64,000 nucleotides of DNA from the NCBI RefSeq assembly GCF_051195215.1, contig NZ_JBNAZM010000018.1:1-64000 (forward strand). The letters run 5' to 3'. This document shows, one piece after another, positions 63,174 to 64,000 of this stretch. The first letter of the stretch is position 1; each line of letters begins with the position of its first letter. The notes under the pieces are model-generated. The model was not told the origin of the DNA and made no database searches. It saw only the letters and a program-made list of their open reading frames with translations. The stretch comes from Arhodomonas sp051195215 (GTDB lineage Bacteria; Pseudomonadota; Gammaproteobacteria; Nitrococcales; Nitrococcaceae). The position numbers and the translations under genes were made by a program.

Positions 63174-64000
63174 ATGCGGGATCTGCCAGCGGACTGGTTC
63201 CTGCGCATTCGTCTGAAACTGCGTCACATGCAGCTGTTCGTCGCCCTCGACGAGCACCGCAATATCAACCGTGCGGCGGCAAGCCTGAACATGAGCCAGC
63301 CCGCCGCCTCCAAGCTGCTGAGCGACCTGGAACACCTGCTCGGGGTCTCGGTGTTCGAACGCCAGTCACGGGGCGTGCGACCAAACTGGTACGGCGAGAT
63401 CCTGATCCGACACTCGCGAACCGTGCTCGCGGAGCTCAGTCAGGCCGGCGAGGAGCTCAGCGCCCTGCACCACGGCCGCGGCGGCACCGTGTCCCTGGGC
63501 ACGGTCATGCCGGCGGCGGTGGATCTGCTCACCGAAGCCATGGAAGCGGTCCAGCGCGAACGGCCCAACCTCAAGGTCAGCATCGAGGTGAACGTGAGCC
63601 CGCGCCTGATGGAAGGACTGCGCGCCGGGACGTTCGATTTCGTGCTCGCCCGGGCGCCGGAGGTGGAGACCGGCGACGCGCTGACCTACGAAGAGATCAG
63701 CGAAGAGCCGCTGTGTTTCGTCTGCCGCCGCCACCATCCCCTCGCCGAGCGCAACATCGTCACCCTCGAGGACATGGCGCCGTACGTGTGGGTGCTGCAA
63801 CCACCCACCGGCCTGCTACGCCAGCGCGTCGAGCGGCTGCTGCTGGAAAGCGCCGTAACCCCGCCGCGGGACATCGTGGATACGCAGTCCATCCTCGTGT
63901 CACTGGCGCTGGTGGAAAAAATGGATGCCATCACGGTGATTTCACGACCGGTGGCGGAATGGCTGTGCGACCCGCAGCGCTTCACCATCCTCCCATTCGA
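63174..64000 (+). CDS. LysR-family transcriptional regulator (GbpR-like), cut by the window end
   Basis: 275 residues are visible and the frame runs off the window. LRHMQLFVALDEHRNINRAAASLNMSQPAASKLLSDLEHLLGVSVFER is the LysR winged HTH, and VSLGTVMPAAVDLLTEAME begins the effector domain. The N-terminus resembles GbpR and related regulators of sugar-binding protein genes. It probably controls the divergent FAH-TRAP operon and perhaps the other sugar genes through ATAACC sites. CGGAGG lies upstream of the ATG. Confidence 0.92.
   Translation, partial: MRDLPADWFLRIRLKLRHMQLFVALDEHRNINRAAASLNMSQPAASKLLSDLEHLLGVSVFERQSRGVRPNWYGEILIRHSRTVLAELSQAGEELSALHHGRGGTVSLGTVMPAAVDLLTEAMEAVQRERPNLKVSIEVNVSPRLMEGLRAGTFDFVLARAPEVETGDALTYEEISEEPLCFVCRRHHPLAERNIVTLEDMAPYVWVLQPPTGLLRQRVERLLLESAVTPPRDIVDTQSILVSLALVEKMDAITVISRPVAEWLCDPQRFTILPF

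Overview
The window is G+C-rich DNA from a gammaproteobacterium. The block gacA-uvrC-pgsA followed by tRNA-Gly and tRNA-Cys is a typical gammaproteobacterial arrangement, and many proteins are acidic. A moderately halophilic relative of the Ectothiorhodospiraceae would fit, but that placement is inference.

Layout. 1-451: remnant of an IS3-family insertion sequence. 668-16k: housekeeping genes (tRNA-Cys, tRNA-Gly, pgsA, uvrC, gacA, an MFS carrier, an MgtC/DUF4010 membrane protein, a RibD-like reductase, fumC, purB, roxA, a GNAT protein, a truncated aldo/keto reductase, ilvE, two hydrolases). 17.6-22.6k: substrate-binding protein and two permeases of a peptide-type ABC transporter; its two ATPase genes are at 37.4-39.4k. 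Between these two halves lies a 14.5-kb defence island (22.7-37.2k). It holds a WYL regulator, an antitoxin gene and a PIN toxin gene, a type I-G (formerly I-U) cas operon (csb1, csb2, cas3, a small Cas8-like gene, a second Cas6-like gene), an antisense MazF-type toxin-antitoxin pair, a cas4-cas1 fusion, cas2, and an array of 36 repeats. 39.5-48.2k: a coiled-coil membrane protein, an ATP-grasp ligase, an MTHFR-like protein, two small hypotheticals, a Nudix hydrolase, rlmD, an exonuclease and cysM. 48.2-49.1k: non-coding repeats. 49.1-64k: a sugar catabolism cluster with semialdehyde dehydrogenase, lactonase, SDR dehydrogenase, a sugar ABC transporter, a secreted aldose epimerase, a TRAP transporter, two FAH-family enzymes and a LysR regulator. 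Together these fit an oxidative (Weimberg-like) pentose route ending at 2-oxoglutarate.

Most interesting observation. The gap between the antitoxin gene and the PIN toxin gene (24026-24219), just upstream of the cas operon, contains what looks like a degenerate mini-CRISPR. It has the last 8-9 bases of the array repeat (CATTGAAGC), then a 37-nt pseudo-spacer of array-like length, then a half-repeat whose stem arm is complementary to the first half-repeat. The first 19 nt of the pseudo-spacer match 17 of 19 bases of a sequence 52 bp upstream. That sequence is preceded by TTT and overlaps a good -10 box in front of the toxin. One mismatch is at guide position 6, a base flipped out in type I effectors. 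This is the architecture of a CreA/CreR-type CRISPR-repurposed regulatory RNA, here apparently controlling a PIN toxin in a type I-G system.

Other points: a family of three intergenic MITE-like repeats, one with 33-bp terminal inverted repeats; a 160-bp tandem repeat; two Cas6-like modules in one cas operon; and a shared ATAACC/GGTTAT motif in the promoter regions of the sugar genes.
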